NCBI GenBank assembly: GCA_037132075.1
Contig: JBAXPV010000002.1
Location: forward strand, 1-64,000
Origin: JBAXPV01 sp037132075
GTDB taxonomy: Bacteria > Bacteroidota > Bacteroidia > Bacteroidales > CAIXZF01
Reading direction: 5' to 3'
DNA length: 64,000 nt
Positions 38,769 to 47,872 of this stretch are shown here, in pieces. The first letter of the stretch is position 1. Each line of letters starts with the position of its first letter. The translations under genes and the position numbers were made by a program. The notes beneath the pieces were generated by a model. It did not search any database. It worked only from the letters and a program-made list of their open reading frames with translations, and was not told where the DNA came from.

Positions 38769-39713
38769 TTAAAAAGGAGTTTCACTTCCTAGATAACAGT
38801 GAACTCCGGCTTTATTAAAAACCTCTTGAATTTTCCTGAGCTCCTCATTGCTCGTAAGTGGGAATTTCCTTCCTTGATAAGTTTTATTCAACAAAGGGTA
38901 TTTTTCACTCCCCAAATGGTGTAAAGGCAAGATATTGATCTCATTTCTGCCACATTCTTTTACAAATGCAAGAACGGCATCAATATTCTCATCTGAATTA
39001 TTAAAACCTGGAATCAGCGGCAGACGAAATATCAGTCTTCCCGGAAACTCTTTGGAAAGCCGCCTGGCATTGTCGAGTATCAGTGCATTATCTGAACCTG
39101 TTAACGCTTCGTGACTGTGAGCGTCATTATGTTTCAGGTCGAAGAAAATCCAGTCAAGAACAGGCAATACACTTTCGAAGCTTGCCCAGGGGATATTTCC
39201 GCAAGTCTCGATTGCCGTATGGATATAGGCCTCATGACAGGTCTGAAGTAATGCCTTGGCAAATTCAATCTGCAAAAGGGGTTCTCCGCCTGAAAGGGTA
39301 ACCCCACCCTCGCTTCCCCAATATTGCCGGTCGCGCTGGATGAGATCAAACAGCTTTTTCACTGTTACCTCATATGCACTAAGTTTTAATGCATCGGTAT
39401 AACAGTCGCTGACACAATCCTGTTCGTCGCAGGCCGCACACAAGCTTCTGTCTATGACAATCTTCTCATTGACAACTGTGATTGCCCCTTTCGTGCATCG
39501 ATCCAAACAATTGCGACATGCAATACATTTTGAAGCAAAATACATAGGGGTCGGCTTTATTGCCATTCCTTCAGGGTTTGAACACCACCAACAACTTAGT
39601 GAACAACCACTCATAAAGATTAAAGTACGGCAACCTGGCCCGTCATGAACTGACAATCCCTGGATGTCAAAGATGTTTCCTTTAACCTTTGAATTAGTTA
39701 AGGGAGAAATCAT
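38769..39713 (-). CDS. hpdA: Radical SAM activating enzyme of 4-hydroxyphenylacetate decarboxylase
   Basis: A protein of 314 residues that installs the glycyl radical on HpdB. The radical SAM cluster motif CxxxCxxC is at residues 37-44 (CSLSCWWC), followed by a ferredoxin-like insert with two four-cysteine sets (CIACRNCLDRC and CAACDEQDCVSDC) that bind extra [4Fe-4S] clusters, as in activases of non-PFL glycyl radical enzymes. The motif GGVTLSGGEPLLQ is the SAM-contacting GGE region. The start ATG lies 20 bases inside the end of hpdC, indicating translational coupling. It is the last gene of hpdB-hpdC-hpdA. Confidence 0.92.
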   Translation of the reverse strand: MISPLTNSKVKGNIFDIQGLSVHDGPGCRTLIFMSGCSLSCWWCSNPEGMAIKPTPMYFASKCIACRNCLDRCTKGAITVVNEKIVIDRSLCAACDEQDCVSDCYTDALKLSAYEVTVKKLFDLIQRDRQYWGSEGGVTLSGGEPLLQIEFAKALLQTCHEAYIHTAIETCGNIPWASFESVLPVLDWIFFDLKHNDAHSHEALTGSDNALILDNARRLSKEFPGRLIFRLPLIPGFNNSDENIDAVLAFVKECGRNEINILPLHHLGSEKYPLLNKTYQGRKFPLTSNEELRKIQEVFNKAGVHCYLGSETPF

Positions 39714-39945
39714 TGCAAGTAATCGCGTTCATTTCAGGATAGGCATCATAAGTACTCATGCAAATACCCAGATCGGCTCCCGTAAGAGAAAACTTAGAAC
39801 AATGCTTGCATTTTTGTGCTTTTTCAAAGTGATCGCAAGCCTGATCATCGGCATTGACATTACTTTTATCTCTTTTACAAATGCCTTTATAAACATCTGT
39901 ATTCAGATAATATTTACAATCAAAGTGTTTCATCTGGCTTTCCAT
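39694..39945 (-). CDS. hpdC: 4-hydroxyphenylacetate decarboxylase small subunit
   Basis: A protein of 83 residues. It has the ligand set of the clostridial small subunit: His7, Cys10, Cys23, Cys37 for one [4Fe-4S] cluster and Cys46, Cys49, Cys62, Cys77 for the second. The ending motif NAITC is also shared. This subunit distinguishes 4-hydroxyphenylacetate decarboxylases from other arylacetate decarboxylases, and is needed for the assembly and control of the large subunit. The start overlaps the hpdB stop as TAATG; a second ATG four codons later is possible. It overlaps hpdA by 20 bases. The gene would be easy to miss because of its size. Confidence 0.93.
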   Translation of the reverse strand: MESQMKHFDCKYYLNTDVYKGICKRDKSNVNADDQACDHFEKAQKCKHCSKFSLTGADLGICMSTYDAYPEMNAITCNDFSLN

Positions 39946-42650
39946 TATCCTAATTTTTCATATTCGGTACGGGCAATGACTTCATCCTGAATCTGTTTGC
40001 CCAATTCAACCCAATATTGTGTAAATCCTGCCACCCGGACCATCAATCCCCTGTATTTCTCAGGATTCTTTTGGGCATCTTTGAGCATCCTGGAATCCAC
40101 CACGTTAAACTGGGCATGAAAAGCGCCTTTGCGCAAGTAGGCTTTGATCATCTCAAGGAATTTACGGGACCCTTCCCTGCCGTTGACGACTGAAGGATGT
40201 ATTTTCATGTTCAGCTGTGAATTCTGTGACAAAGAATGATCATAACAGGTAGCTGAATTGAACAGAGCATAAGGCCCATTTTTATCGGATCCGGGATACG
40301 CAGAAACAGAACCGTCAGCAAAGGTGGTTCCGCACAATCGCCCATCCGGTGATGCAATGGTCACAGCTCCCATGGGCGCATGGGTTGAGACCGAAATCTG
40401 ACAGGAATACAAGGGTTTGTCGTACAAGGACCGATAATTCTCACACATCCCGCTGAACCAGATCTGCCATTCCTTAAAGATGCTGTCGACATAAACATCA
40501 TCATTCCCGTATTTTGGTGCATCAAGGCAAAGCTTATGGATTTTCAACCAATCCATGTAATTCTTCGTCTTAACCTGCTCAATCAGGCTGTAGGAGCCTG
40601 TTTCGAGGGCAGACAAATATCCGAAGTTCGATTCTAAAGCAGCTTTCAATTCAGTGAGTGACATTTTCTGCTCCTCAAAAACATTCTTTTTGATTGATGC
40701 CAGCGAATTGACGAGATTCACGCCACCACAAATTTCAACATTAAAGGTTCGGTTATACCTGCATCCCTGGCTGCTGATGTCTTTTCCCTGGTCGAGGCAA
40801 TCGGGTTTTAACATGCTGTTAATGATAGAAGGGGAAACCTTTCCCCAGATGTCATGCTGGATATTATTGGTTAAAGTCAGCACCTCAACCGTCAGGCTGA
40901 AGTACTTTTTAAAGAGGGTCCAAATCTCATCGTATGACTCAAGTTTCGAGCCATGCGCCGGGTAAACACGCCTGCCGGTCCTTTTGTCGAGCCCGTCAAA
41001 CAACACTGCCTCGAGCACTTTTGGCAGCGAAATAAAATGTACCCCAACACTGGTTGCCGGTGCTGAACCACCTGGAATATCATATGTTTCTCCCTGGAAA
41101 TCAAGTGGCATCCAGGAACCCGGAGAGGTCTCAAGACAACCGCCAATGGACCATGCCCTGGCTTCTTCCGGCTGCATTCCTTCTTTACCAAAATTATTCA
41201 GCAAAAACTCCATGGCCACACGGTTATTTACCCAGGCCGGGTAACCAGTACCGATCTTTGTACACTCAATTCCTTTAAGTAAGAATGCCTCAGGCAATTT
41301 CTCATCAAACAAAAGACTCAAGGTCGGCTGGGGCGTGTCGCATGTCATTGCCGATTCGAGAATCAGCATCTCAAGCTCATTGGCAGCACTACTCCCTGAT
41401 TTGTCCAATCCCCCGATACATAGATTGTTAAAGGTATTGCCTGACAATACACCTCCCACCACTCCCATGGCTGCAAAACAGTCCAATTCGGTAAATTTCA
41501 TTCGCATGCTTTCCAGGAGCACCATGCTGCTTTCTTTGTCAAGGATGCCCAGTTCCATATCCCTTTTCCAATAGGGATACAGGACTTGCCCAAGACGCCC
41601 TGGTGACAAACCCGAGATGGCATCTTCATTGAGTACCGCCACATGAAAGATCCAAACCATTTGTAAAGCTTCATGAAAGGTACGAGGCTTGTTTTCTGAA
41701 AGCCATTCAAGCCTGGTGGCGATGTCGAGATACTCTTCCTTCTGAGCTATCTCTGTTTCCAAAGAAGCCATAAATCGGGCCTCTTTGGCATAATTCAGGA
41801 TCCAGACCTGGAGGCCTTCCAGCATCGTATGCACCGCTGTATAAAAATACAAACGGTCCATCCCTGGATAGCCTGCAGACAGGTTTTGATTTTCTTTGCA
41901 AATGGCTTTGATTCCTTCAATGCCGTATTGAAGCGGGTAATAATAATTCATCACTTCACGTCCCTGCGGAAGCGTATAACCAGAATCAAACATACAGATC
42001 ACGGCACGCATGATCTCTTCTTTGGTATTATATCCGGGCACGAGTTGTTCGTATTTGTGCCCAACATCATCGACCGACTTATTAAGCCATTTCTTTGCAG
42101 TTTTTATAAGAATCGGCATTTCTTCCTTCCGAAGGCCGAACTTACCGGCAATGGAAATCACGTTTCCTGCACTGGTGGTTACATTACCGCCCCCCTGTCC
42201 CATCGTGGTAACTTCGTCAGCACTTGCCTTACCAGCCTTCCGGGCTTCTTTGTATAAATCGTCCTCCTTGGAAAGAAAAAACGCTTCTGAGAGCCAAGGC
42301 ATGGGATAAGAACCACGGAGATAATTTGCTTTCCGCATGGCAAGCAACTCCCCCGGTAAAACAGCAGGTGTCAGATGAGAAAAACCTGCTTTCAGCGCTT
42401 CAGCTCTCCTGATAATAGGAACCTCACCTTCCAGCTCATCCCATCGGCGGGTATACCAATAGGGAAACTCAACTGAAGCAGAAGATTTCGTTTCAAAATA
42501 AAGCTGGCGTAATTTCTCAACACGCGCAGAAGGCTCCATTTTCGCATCCCTGTCCTGAATTACACCTTCGGGTTTTACACCATAGTAATTGTAAACATCT
42601 GCTATTCCCTGATCAACTTCCATGATTTTGTGCATTATATTGAATAACAA
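39945..42650 (-). CDS. hpdB: 4-hydroxyphenylacetate decarboxylase, glycyl radical subunit
   Basis: A glycyl radical enzyme of 901 residues that decarboxylates 4-hydroxyphenylacetate to p-cresol under anoxic conditions. The radical glycine is Gly875 in VRVAGF and the thiyl cysteine is Cys505 in GGCLET. Glu507, His538 and Glu639 also fall in place: all are 2 higher than the residues known for the clostridial enzyme (Cys503, Glu505, His536, Glu637, Gly873, recalled from the published structure). Long segments such as CMFDSGYTLPQGREV and CLDAPKYGN are as in the Clostridioides enzyme. It is followed by hpdC (TAATG overlap) and hpdA. Upstream, CAAAGGTC (42703-42710) is a promoter box with one mismatch. 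The ATG at 42650 is used; Met10 is a possible alternative. Confidence 0.95.
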   Translation of the reverse strand: MLFNIMHKIMEVDQGIADVYNYYGVKPEGVIQDRDAKMEPSARVEKLRQLYFETKSSASVEFPYWYTRRWDELEGEVPIIRRAEALKAGFSHLTPAVLPGELLAMRKANYLRGSYPMPWLSEAFFLSKEDDLYKEARKAGKASADEVTTMGQGGGNVTTSAGNVISIAGKFGLRKEEMPILIKTAKKWLNKSVDDVGHKYEQLVPGYNTKEEIMRAVICMFDSGYTLPQGREVMNYYYPLQYGIEGIKAICKENQNLSAGYPGMDRLYFYTAVHTMLEGLQVWILNYAKEARFMASLETEIAQKEEYLDIATRLEWLSENKPRTFHEALQMVWIFHVAVLNEDAISGLSPGRLGQVLYPYWKRDMELGILDKESSMVLLESMRMKFTELDCFAAMGVVGGVLSGNTFNNLCIGGLDKSGSSAANELEMLILESAMTCDTPQPTLSLLFDEKLPEAFLLKGIECTKIGTGYPAWVNNRVAMEFLLNNFGKEGMQPEEARAWSIGGCLETSPGSWMPLDFQGETYDIPGGSAPATSVGVHFISLPKVLEAVLFDGLDKRTGRRVYPAHGSKLESYDEIWTLFKKYFSLTVEVLTLTNNIQHDIWGKVSPSIINSMLKPDCLDQGKDISSQGCRYNRTFNVEICGGVNLVNSLASIKKNVFEEQKMSLTELKAALESNFGYLSALETGSYSLIEQVKTKNYMDWLKIHKLCLDAPKYGNDDVYVDSIFKEWQIWFSGMCENYRSLYDKPLYSCQISVSTHAPMGAVTIASPDGRLCGTTFADGSVSAYPGSDKNGPYALFNSATCYDHSLSQNSQLNMKIHPSVVNGREGSRKFLEMIKAYLRKGAFHAQFNVVDSRMLKDAQKNPEKYRGLMVRVAGFTQYWVELGKQIQDEVIARTEYEKLG

Positions 42651-42727
42651 TTTAGTATCACCAGGAATGTCTGCAAACCTGATAAGTCAACTAATAATAC
42701 AACAAAGGTCGTGAAATGAACCCAGTT

Positions 42728-45700
42728 TTATTTAATTAATACAAACTTTTTTGTTTGACTGAAACCATTCCCGGTATCATGCAAAATAAGTCTGTAATAA
42801 TAGGTACCTGCTTGTAAATTTGTACCATCCAGAGAGGTGGTATGTGTTCCTGACCCGAAGTTAGCGTCAACCAGTGTTTTTACCGCATTTCCAGGCAAAT
42901 CATACACTTTCAAAACAACCCTTCCGGCTTCAGGCATATACCATGAAATTTCACTATGAGCGTTGAAGGGGTTTGGAACATTCTGACTCAGATAGCATTC
43001 CTTTGTATTGCTGATTATTTCAGGAATAGATATTTTCACCCTTAATGCTTCGCCGCTCTGGTCTGCAAGAATACTTTCAGGGTCAATAACCCATGAATTG
43101 GCCGCAATTGCTTCACGAGTTTTGGCATGCCCCTTCAGGCTAAGCAGGATATCTCCGGCCGAAAGTTTTACAGGCTCAAGGCTATACCAGGCGATGCGGA
43201 GTTCACTACCTACAACATTGTATACAAAGGTTCCAGGCATACTTGTGGTCACATTCTCAAGATCAAAGAGCTGAGCAGGGAAAGTCAGGATTAACGAGAT
43301 CGCCCCGATTTCACACGCACCGGCAACAGATACCGGTATTTCAAAGGCATCTGAATTGTTGGCGATGAGGATTCCTTTTGAAAGCAACTCGAGGCCATAG
43401 TCTGTTTTTGCAGGCGGGTTATAGGATCCGTCAACATCACCAACAACCACTGCTTTAAAATTGGCAGTTTGGTTGCTTGTATTGGCAAACTGAATAGTGT
43501 CCTTCGGGAATGCCCAATCGCCCGCAGCAAAAGAAGTATTGAGACCTACAAATCGTTTGGCGATCAACAAGGCATCCACGGAATTTATCCCACCCGATCC
43601 ATTCACGTCGGCAGCAAGCTTTCTAACTCCCTGTAGCAGGCTCAATCCGACAAAATGCCGGGAAGTCTTTAATGCATCAACGGAATTCACACCGCCCCAT
43701 GCTTTGCCTGATGATCCTGTGAGAACATAGGTTCCACTTTGCAGATTACTGAATGAATAATTTCCCTGGCTATCCGTAGTAGTTTGATGAACAACGCTCC
43801 CATTCTGTTTTAAGATCACACTTACATTATTTAAATGCGTCAACGCAGTATTATCATAGGTTACAAGCCCTGAAAGAACATAAGCCGCGAGTACAGAACA
43901 TGTGTCGCGCGTGACTCTGGTCGTAGCAAGAGCCGTACACCCATTCACAGCAGTCACTTTAACGGATACTGGTGACATCCCAAGCCCAAAACCGGTAGAA
44001 TCCAGGCTAATAGACGATGTAAGTGCGCCTGTTGACCAAAGATAGCTACTAAAACCACTGCCTGCATTTAATGTAATGGTCTGATTGGCACAAATAGTAG
44101 TGTCAACAGGCAATGAAATTGAAGGGAAGGCTTTAATAATGATCGTTTTGATTATTGATACTGTATTGGATGCATCATCAGTGATGCTAAGTTTCACCGG
44201 ATAACTACCCGCTGCAGGAAAAGTGAATTGGATCGCAGGGCCTGTGTAATCCATAGTCCCGTCATTGTATATATCCCAACTGTATGTGGATTGCGTATGT
44301 GATGTACTGATTTCCTGAAAGTTTGTGGCTTGTCCATAGCATTCACCGTTGAAGCTGAAATTGGCAGTAAAGCCCCTGGCCCAGCCGTCATCACCCAGGC
44401 TGAGGTCTGTTGAATGAAATCCTAGGCTGTCCTGGGCTGCTTTGATCCGGTAATAATAAAATTGCCCTTTATTACAGGTGGAATCAACAAAAGTTGTATC
44501 GCCAATCCAGCTGCTGAGGGCAATACCAGAAGCGCCGGCATCTTCAGCACGATAGACTTTATAATGCGTCGCATTGAGTGTTTTGCTCCAACTAACATGC
44601 ACGCCATCACTGAATGTGCCATCTGAGGCCTGGATGTTTAGAGGAGCCGCCAGAATACCTTGTTGGCTGACTTTTATAACATAAACCTGGTTCCCGTTTA
44701 TCTGCGATAAAGTAATGGTTCCATTTCTGGCAGCACTGGTGTCAGACTTTAATGAAACGGCCACACTACCGGCATCAGGGCCACCTGTATTTCCTGATAT
44801 GGTAAGCCATGAGGTATCCGAAGAAGCTACGGTCCAATTTAAAATGCCTCCTCCTATATTAATAACATGTATACTATCCATTGACGAAGCTGCGGTTTTG
44901 TCGAGCTTTGTAGGAAAAGAAAGAAATTTTGGCGCTGCGCCATTTCCTAAATACAAAGTATCTTCATACGATCCATTATTCCCATTATCAACAAAAACCA
45001 TTACAACAGCCGTTTTCAGATTTGCCCAGTCGGGATGAATAATATGTGCTGTATTGGCCGCAATCGGCACACTATCATGAAGAAATTCAGATTCTCCATT
45101 ACTACCGACGAAATGTAGCTTAAGATCATATTTGGTCGCTGCCCCGGTGTTCAGGAGCTTCACTTCTGTAGAACTAAAAATATGCAGTCCTGAGTTGCCG
45201 TTAAAGCTCTGACCCAACTTCAATATTTCAACTTTCATTTCATTTCCGGCATCTTCAAAATCACAGCTTAATGAAACGGATTTTGCAATATTGTCATGAT
45301 TTTTGACCAACATGCCGTCAGAAGCACAAAGAATGAAATCATTTTGTGCGATGGTGGCGCCATTTCTGGAATAGTCGAATGAATTTGACGAAGAAAACAA
45401 TGTCAAAGAAACATTTGAGTGCTTAATCTGTGAGAGTTTGACTTCATAATTATCAGCGGGAAGAGAATAACCCTTTGGAACTTCATTGATACTTGATAAA
45501 CTAAGCATAGGAATGGCACCCGGAATATTCTCAATCAATTTTCCTGCCTGGGAACCTTCTTCCTGACCAGCAGCGTTTTTAATCAGAATATCACTTGAAT
45601 CACGGTTATATATCTCAATAGTACCGGCATCCGGCATAAAAGAAGGAATCGTTATCTTGGCAACATTGTTTATACTTACAGGATTATACCAGTCTCTGAC

Positions 45701-47611
45701 AGGCGTACATAATAGCAGGCCTTTATTGGCAGTGATTCCACCCCACTGATAGGCTGCACTGTTTGCATTGACAGAGAGGTTATAATACCAACAATCTAAA
45801 ATTGAATCTACCACGACTCTCCTCGTTGTGTCACCGGGGTAATTGTTGTCATAGATATAAATAAACCGGAGATCCGGGTCAACCGTATCACGGACAATCT
45901 TATACGGATTCACAATATGGCCCCCGTCTCCATTCTGGTTGTAAAGTAATAAGCCCCGGTCATTTCTACTGTTATCCTGCAGCATTTGCCTTGCACTTGC
46001 CAAGGTTACCCTGGGCGTGTTAGTCCATATAGGGTTTAAATAACTCCAGTATGTCTGCTGGCTTTGCTTGGTCATCAGCATGTTGATGCATTTTCTGTTG
46101 TTATCATTCAGAGTAAGATCATACAGTTTATTGGAAGTCCAGTTATTTACTGATGGAAAAGCAGCTTTGAAACGCTGGATGCTGTCCCATACCATAAAGC
46201 TGGATTGAACAAATCCAAAACATGAGCCGGCCCACTTTCCTACAATTGAAAAATATTTTTGTGCAGCAAGCGGCTTGATCACTTTTACACCGGCAACAGT
46301 CTGGTAGCACTGGCTTTCTCCAATAGTTTGCACAAATAATGGCCAATCAGGAAACGAACTGTCTCCTATAGTGGTAAGTACACCACCTACATTTTTCTGA
46401 GGGAAAGGAGCCCCTCCCCCCAAATAAGGATCATTGGCATAGTTAAACTGGTGATACCAACTCCTGGGCCAGATATTTGCCTTTGAATTAGAAAATTGCC
46501 AGCCATTAGGATTGGGTTTGAAACTCTCCTCCATTTTTACAATACCAGCCCCTGTCGTAATCCAGGTTGTCTTATAATCATAGGGTTCAATACCGGTTAT
46601 GTTATTTGAAGGCAAGCCATTGGCCGTGGTGTATAACTGGAAAGAGGCAGTATCCGTAAGACTACCTCCAGTATAAACCAGCAATCCCATCGTAGTTCCG
46701 ATATAAACCCTGCCGGATTTGTCAGCTCTCATAGCATTAATATTTACCGCTGCGCCCAAGGGGATCTTTTTGTTGTTAGCATTCGTTAGATAAGCCCACG
46801 ACCCTCCTGCATATACGGCAATCCCTCCATTGGTATTAAAACCCACCCAGGCATTGTTGGCCGCCGTAAAGCACATTGCCCTGACGATTAAATTCCCGGT
46901 AACAAAAGGAATAGGTGTATTGGACGCATCAAATTTACCAAGATAACTCCCTGACGTAGAATATCTTAAAATCCCTGCATTGGTGCAACTACTAGTCGGG
47001 CAAGAACGGTCAATACTCGCCCATATCTCAGCACTGCTGCTGGCAATCGTCCAGATTCTAATGTCGCTGGCAGGTAAGCCATCAGTCAAATGCGAAAAAT
47101 TGGCTGCTCCGGGAGTTAAATAGCCGACACCTCCTTCTTTGGTAATTCCGGCTGTTAAATCCTGTCCATTTGCAGTCCATACCGTACCATCCGGACTTAC
47201 ACAACACCCGTTGATATAACGGCTCGTTAATCCACCGGTAGGAGAACCCCAAAAAGAGTAATTCGTCATGCTTGCCCCTGGGAATACATCTACACCGCCT
47301 GTAGTTGCCTGAACAGCATTATATCCGGCCTGACCAATGACAATGCAGCTGTCTTTTCCACGTATTATGGTGCGGATGTTATTATTGAGTAAGACAGTTC
47401 CCTTAACCCAGCTGGTCCCGTTAAATTGATAAATACCGGCATTGGCGGTTCCAACCCAGATATTTTTGCCTTTTCCAACAGCAACCTGTTTAAAAGCATT
47501 TGTTGTAAAAACAGGCGTATTGCCTTGGTTATATACTTTAAATGTCACATTTTGAGCCAATAACGATAAGCTCAAAAAAGAAAATAAAAAGAAAATAAGA
47601 ATTGTTTTCAT
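42728..47611 (-). CDS. T9SS-exported beta-propeller protein with papain-like domain
   Basis: A protein of 1,627 residues. Order: signal peptide 1-19 (ending LLAQ); a beta-propeller of two-component-regulator/YCF48-like blades with repeated IWVGT/VYIGTTMG motifs (about 20-375); a domain with Cys464 in GKWAGSCFGF, His565 in GGHIVNPYKI and Asp588/Asn589 in IYDNNYPGD, which resembles a papain-fold cysteine peptidase; a BACON-like domain (about 897-990); fibronectin type III (990-1080); PKD (1085-1170); CnaB-like (1241); dockerin-type pair (1302 and 1331, motif ADVNGSGGINSVDA); cohesin-like sandwich (about 1405-1530); T9SS sorting domain from VPNPFNAHSE (1539-1627). It is thus a secreted modular protein, perhaps a protease. 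The peptidase call rests on motif order only; the last four domains are shared with the two giant proteins. Confidence 0.85.
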   Translation of the reverse strand: MKTILIFFLFSFLSLSLLAQNVTFKVYNQGNTPVFTTNAFKQVAVGKGKNIWVGTANAGIYQFNGTSWVKGTVLLNNNIRTIIRGKDSCIVIGQAGYNAVQATTGGVDVFPGASMTNYSFWGSPTGGLTSRYINGCCVSPDGTVWTANGQDLTAGITKEGGVGYLTPGAANFSHLTDGLPASDIRIWTIASSSAEIWASIDRSCPTSSCTNAGILRYSTSGSYLGKFDASNTPIPFVTGNLIVRAMCFTAANNAWVGFNTNGGIAVYAGGSWAYLTNANNKKIPLGAAVNINAMRADKSGRVYIGTTMGLLVYTGGSLTDTASFQLYTTANGLPSNNITGIEPYDYKTTWITTGAGIVKMEESFKPNPNGWQFSNSKANIWPRSWYHQFNYANDPYLGGGAPFPQKNVGGVLTTIGDSSFPDWPLFVQTIGESQCYQTVAGVKVIKPLAAQKYFSIVGKWAGSCFGFVQSSFMVWDSIQRFKAAFPSVNNWTSNKLYDLTLNDNNRKCINMLMTKQSQQTYWSYLNPIWTNTPRVTLASARQMLQDNSRNDRGLLLYNQNGDGGHIVNPYKIVRDTVDPDLRFIYIYDNNYPGDTTRRVVVDSILDCWYYNLSVNANSAAYQWGGITANKGLLLCTPVRDWYNPVSINNVAKITIPSFMPDAGTIEIYNRDSSDILIKNAAGQEEGSQAGKLIENIPGAIPMLSLSSINEVPKGYSLPADNYEVKLSQIKHSNVSLTLFSSSNSFDYSRNGATIAQNDFILCASDGMLVKNHDNIAKSVSLSCDFEDAGNEMKVEILKLGQSFNGNSGLHIFSSTEVKLLNTGAATKYDLKLHFVGSNGESEFLHDSVPIAANTAHIIHPDWANLKTAVVMVFVDNGNNGSYEDTLYLGNGAAPKFLSFPTKLDKTAASSMDSIHVINIGGGILNWTVASSDTSWLTISGNTGGPDAGSVAVSLKSDTSAARNGTITLSQINGNQVYVIKVSQQGILAAPLNIQASDGTFSDGVHVSWSKTLNATHYKVYRAEDAGASGIALSSWIGDTTFVDSTCNKGQFYYYRIKAAQDSLGFHSTDLSLGDDGWARGFTANFSFNGECYGQATNFQEISTSHTQSTYSWDIYNDGTMDYTGPAIQFTFPAAGSYPVKLSITDDASNTVSIIKTIIIKAFPSISLPVDTTICANQTITLNAGSGFSSYLWSTGALTSSISLDSTGFGLGMSPVSVKVTAVNGCTALATTRVTRDTCSVLAAYVLSGLVTYDNTALTHLNNVSVILKQNGSVVHQTTTDSQGNYSFSNLQSGTYVLTGSSGKAWGGVNSVDALKTSRHFVGLSLLQGVRKLAADVNGSGGINSVDALLIAKRFVGLNTSFAAGDWAFPKDTIQFANTSNQTANFKAVVVGDVDGSYNPPAKTDYGLELLSKGILIANNSDAFEIPVSVAGACEIGAISLILTFPAQLFDLENVTTSMPGTFVYNVVGSELRIAWYSLEPVKLSAGDILLSLKGHAKTREAIAANSWVIDPESILADQSGEALRVKISIPEIISNTKECYLSQNVPNPFNAHSEISWYMPEAGRVVLKVYDLPGNAVKTLVDANFGSGTHTTSLDGTNLQAGTYYYRLILHDTGNGFSQTKKFVLIK

Positions 47612-47872
47612 AAATAACGGTTTAAGTTCAATTAAGAAATGCTAAACATAAAGTATTATCGTACCGAAATATTGGATTGTAAATATAACATTATAAAGTC
47701 ATTTTGGTTTTATCTCCATAAAATTTAATATAAACTCAAACCTGCCAGATTTGTTTAGCAAGAATGCTTCTCCTCAAGTATATTCCTTCTTTGAAGGTAT
47801 GCGCACGTATAGTTTGTCATAGTTTCCGGCGCAAATAAGGATATTCCAGTGTAGCTGAGATTCTCGAAGCAA

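Noticed and set aside
39664..39990. Plus-strand frame of 108 codons across hpdC
   Set aside because: It is antisense to hpdC, whose cysteine ligands and overlaps with hpdB and hpdA make the minus-strand gene certain.
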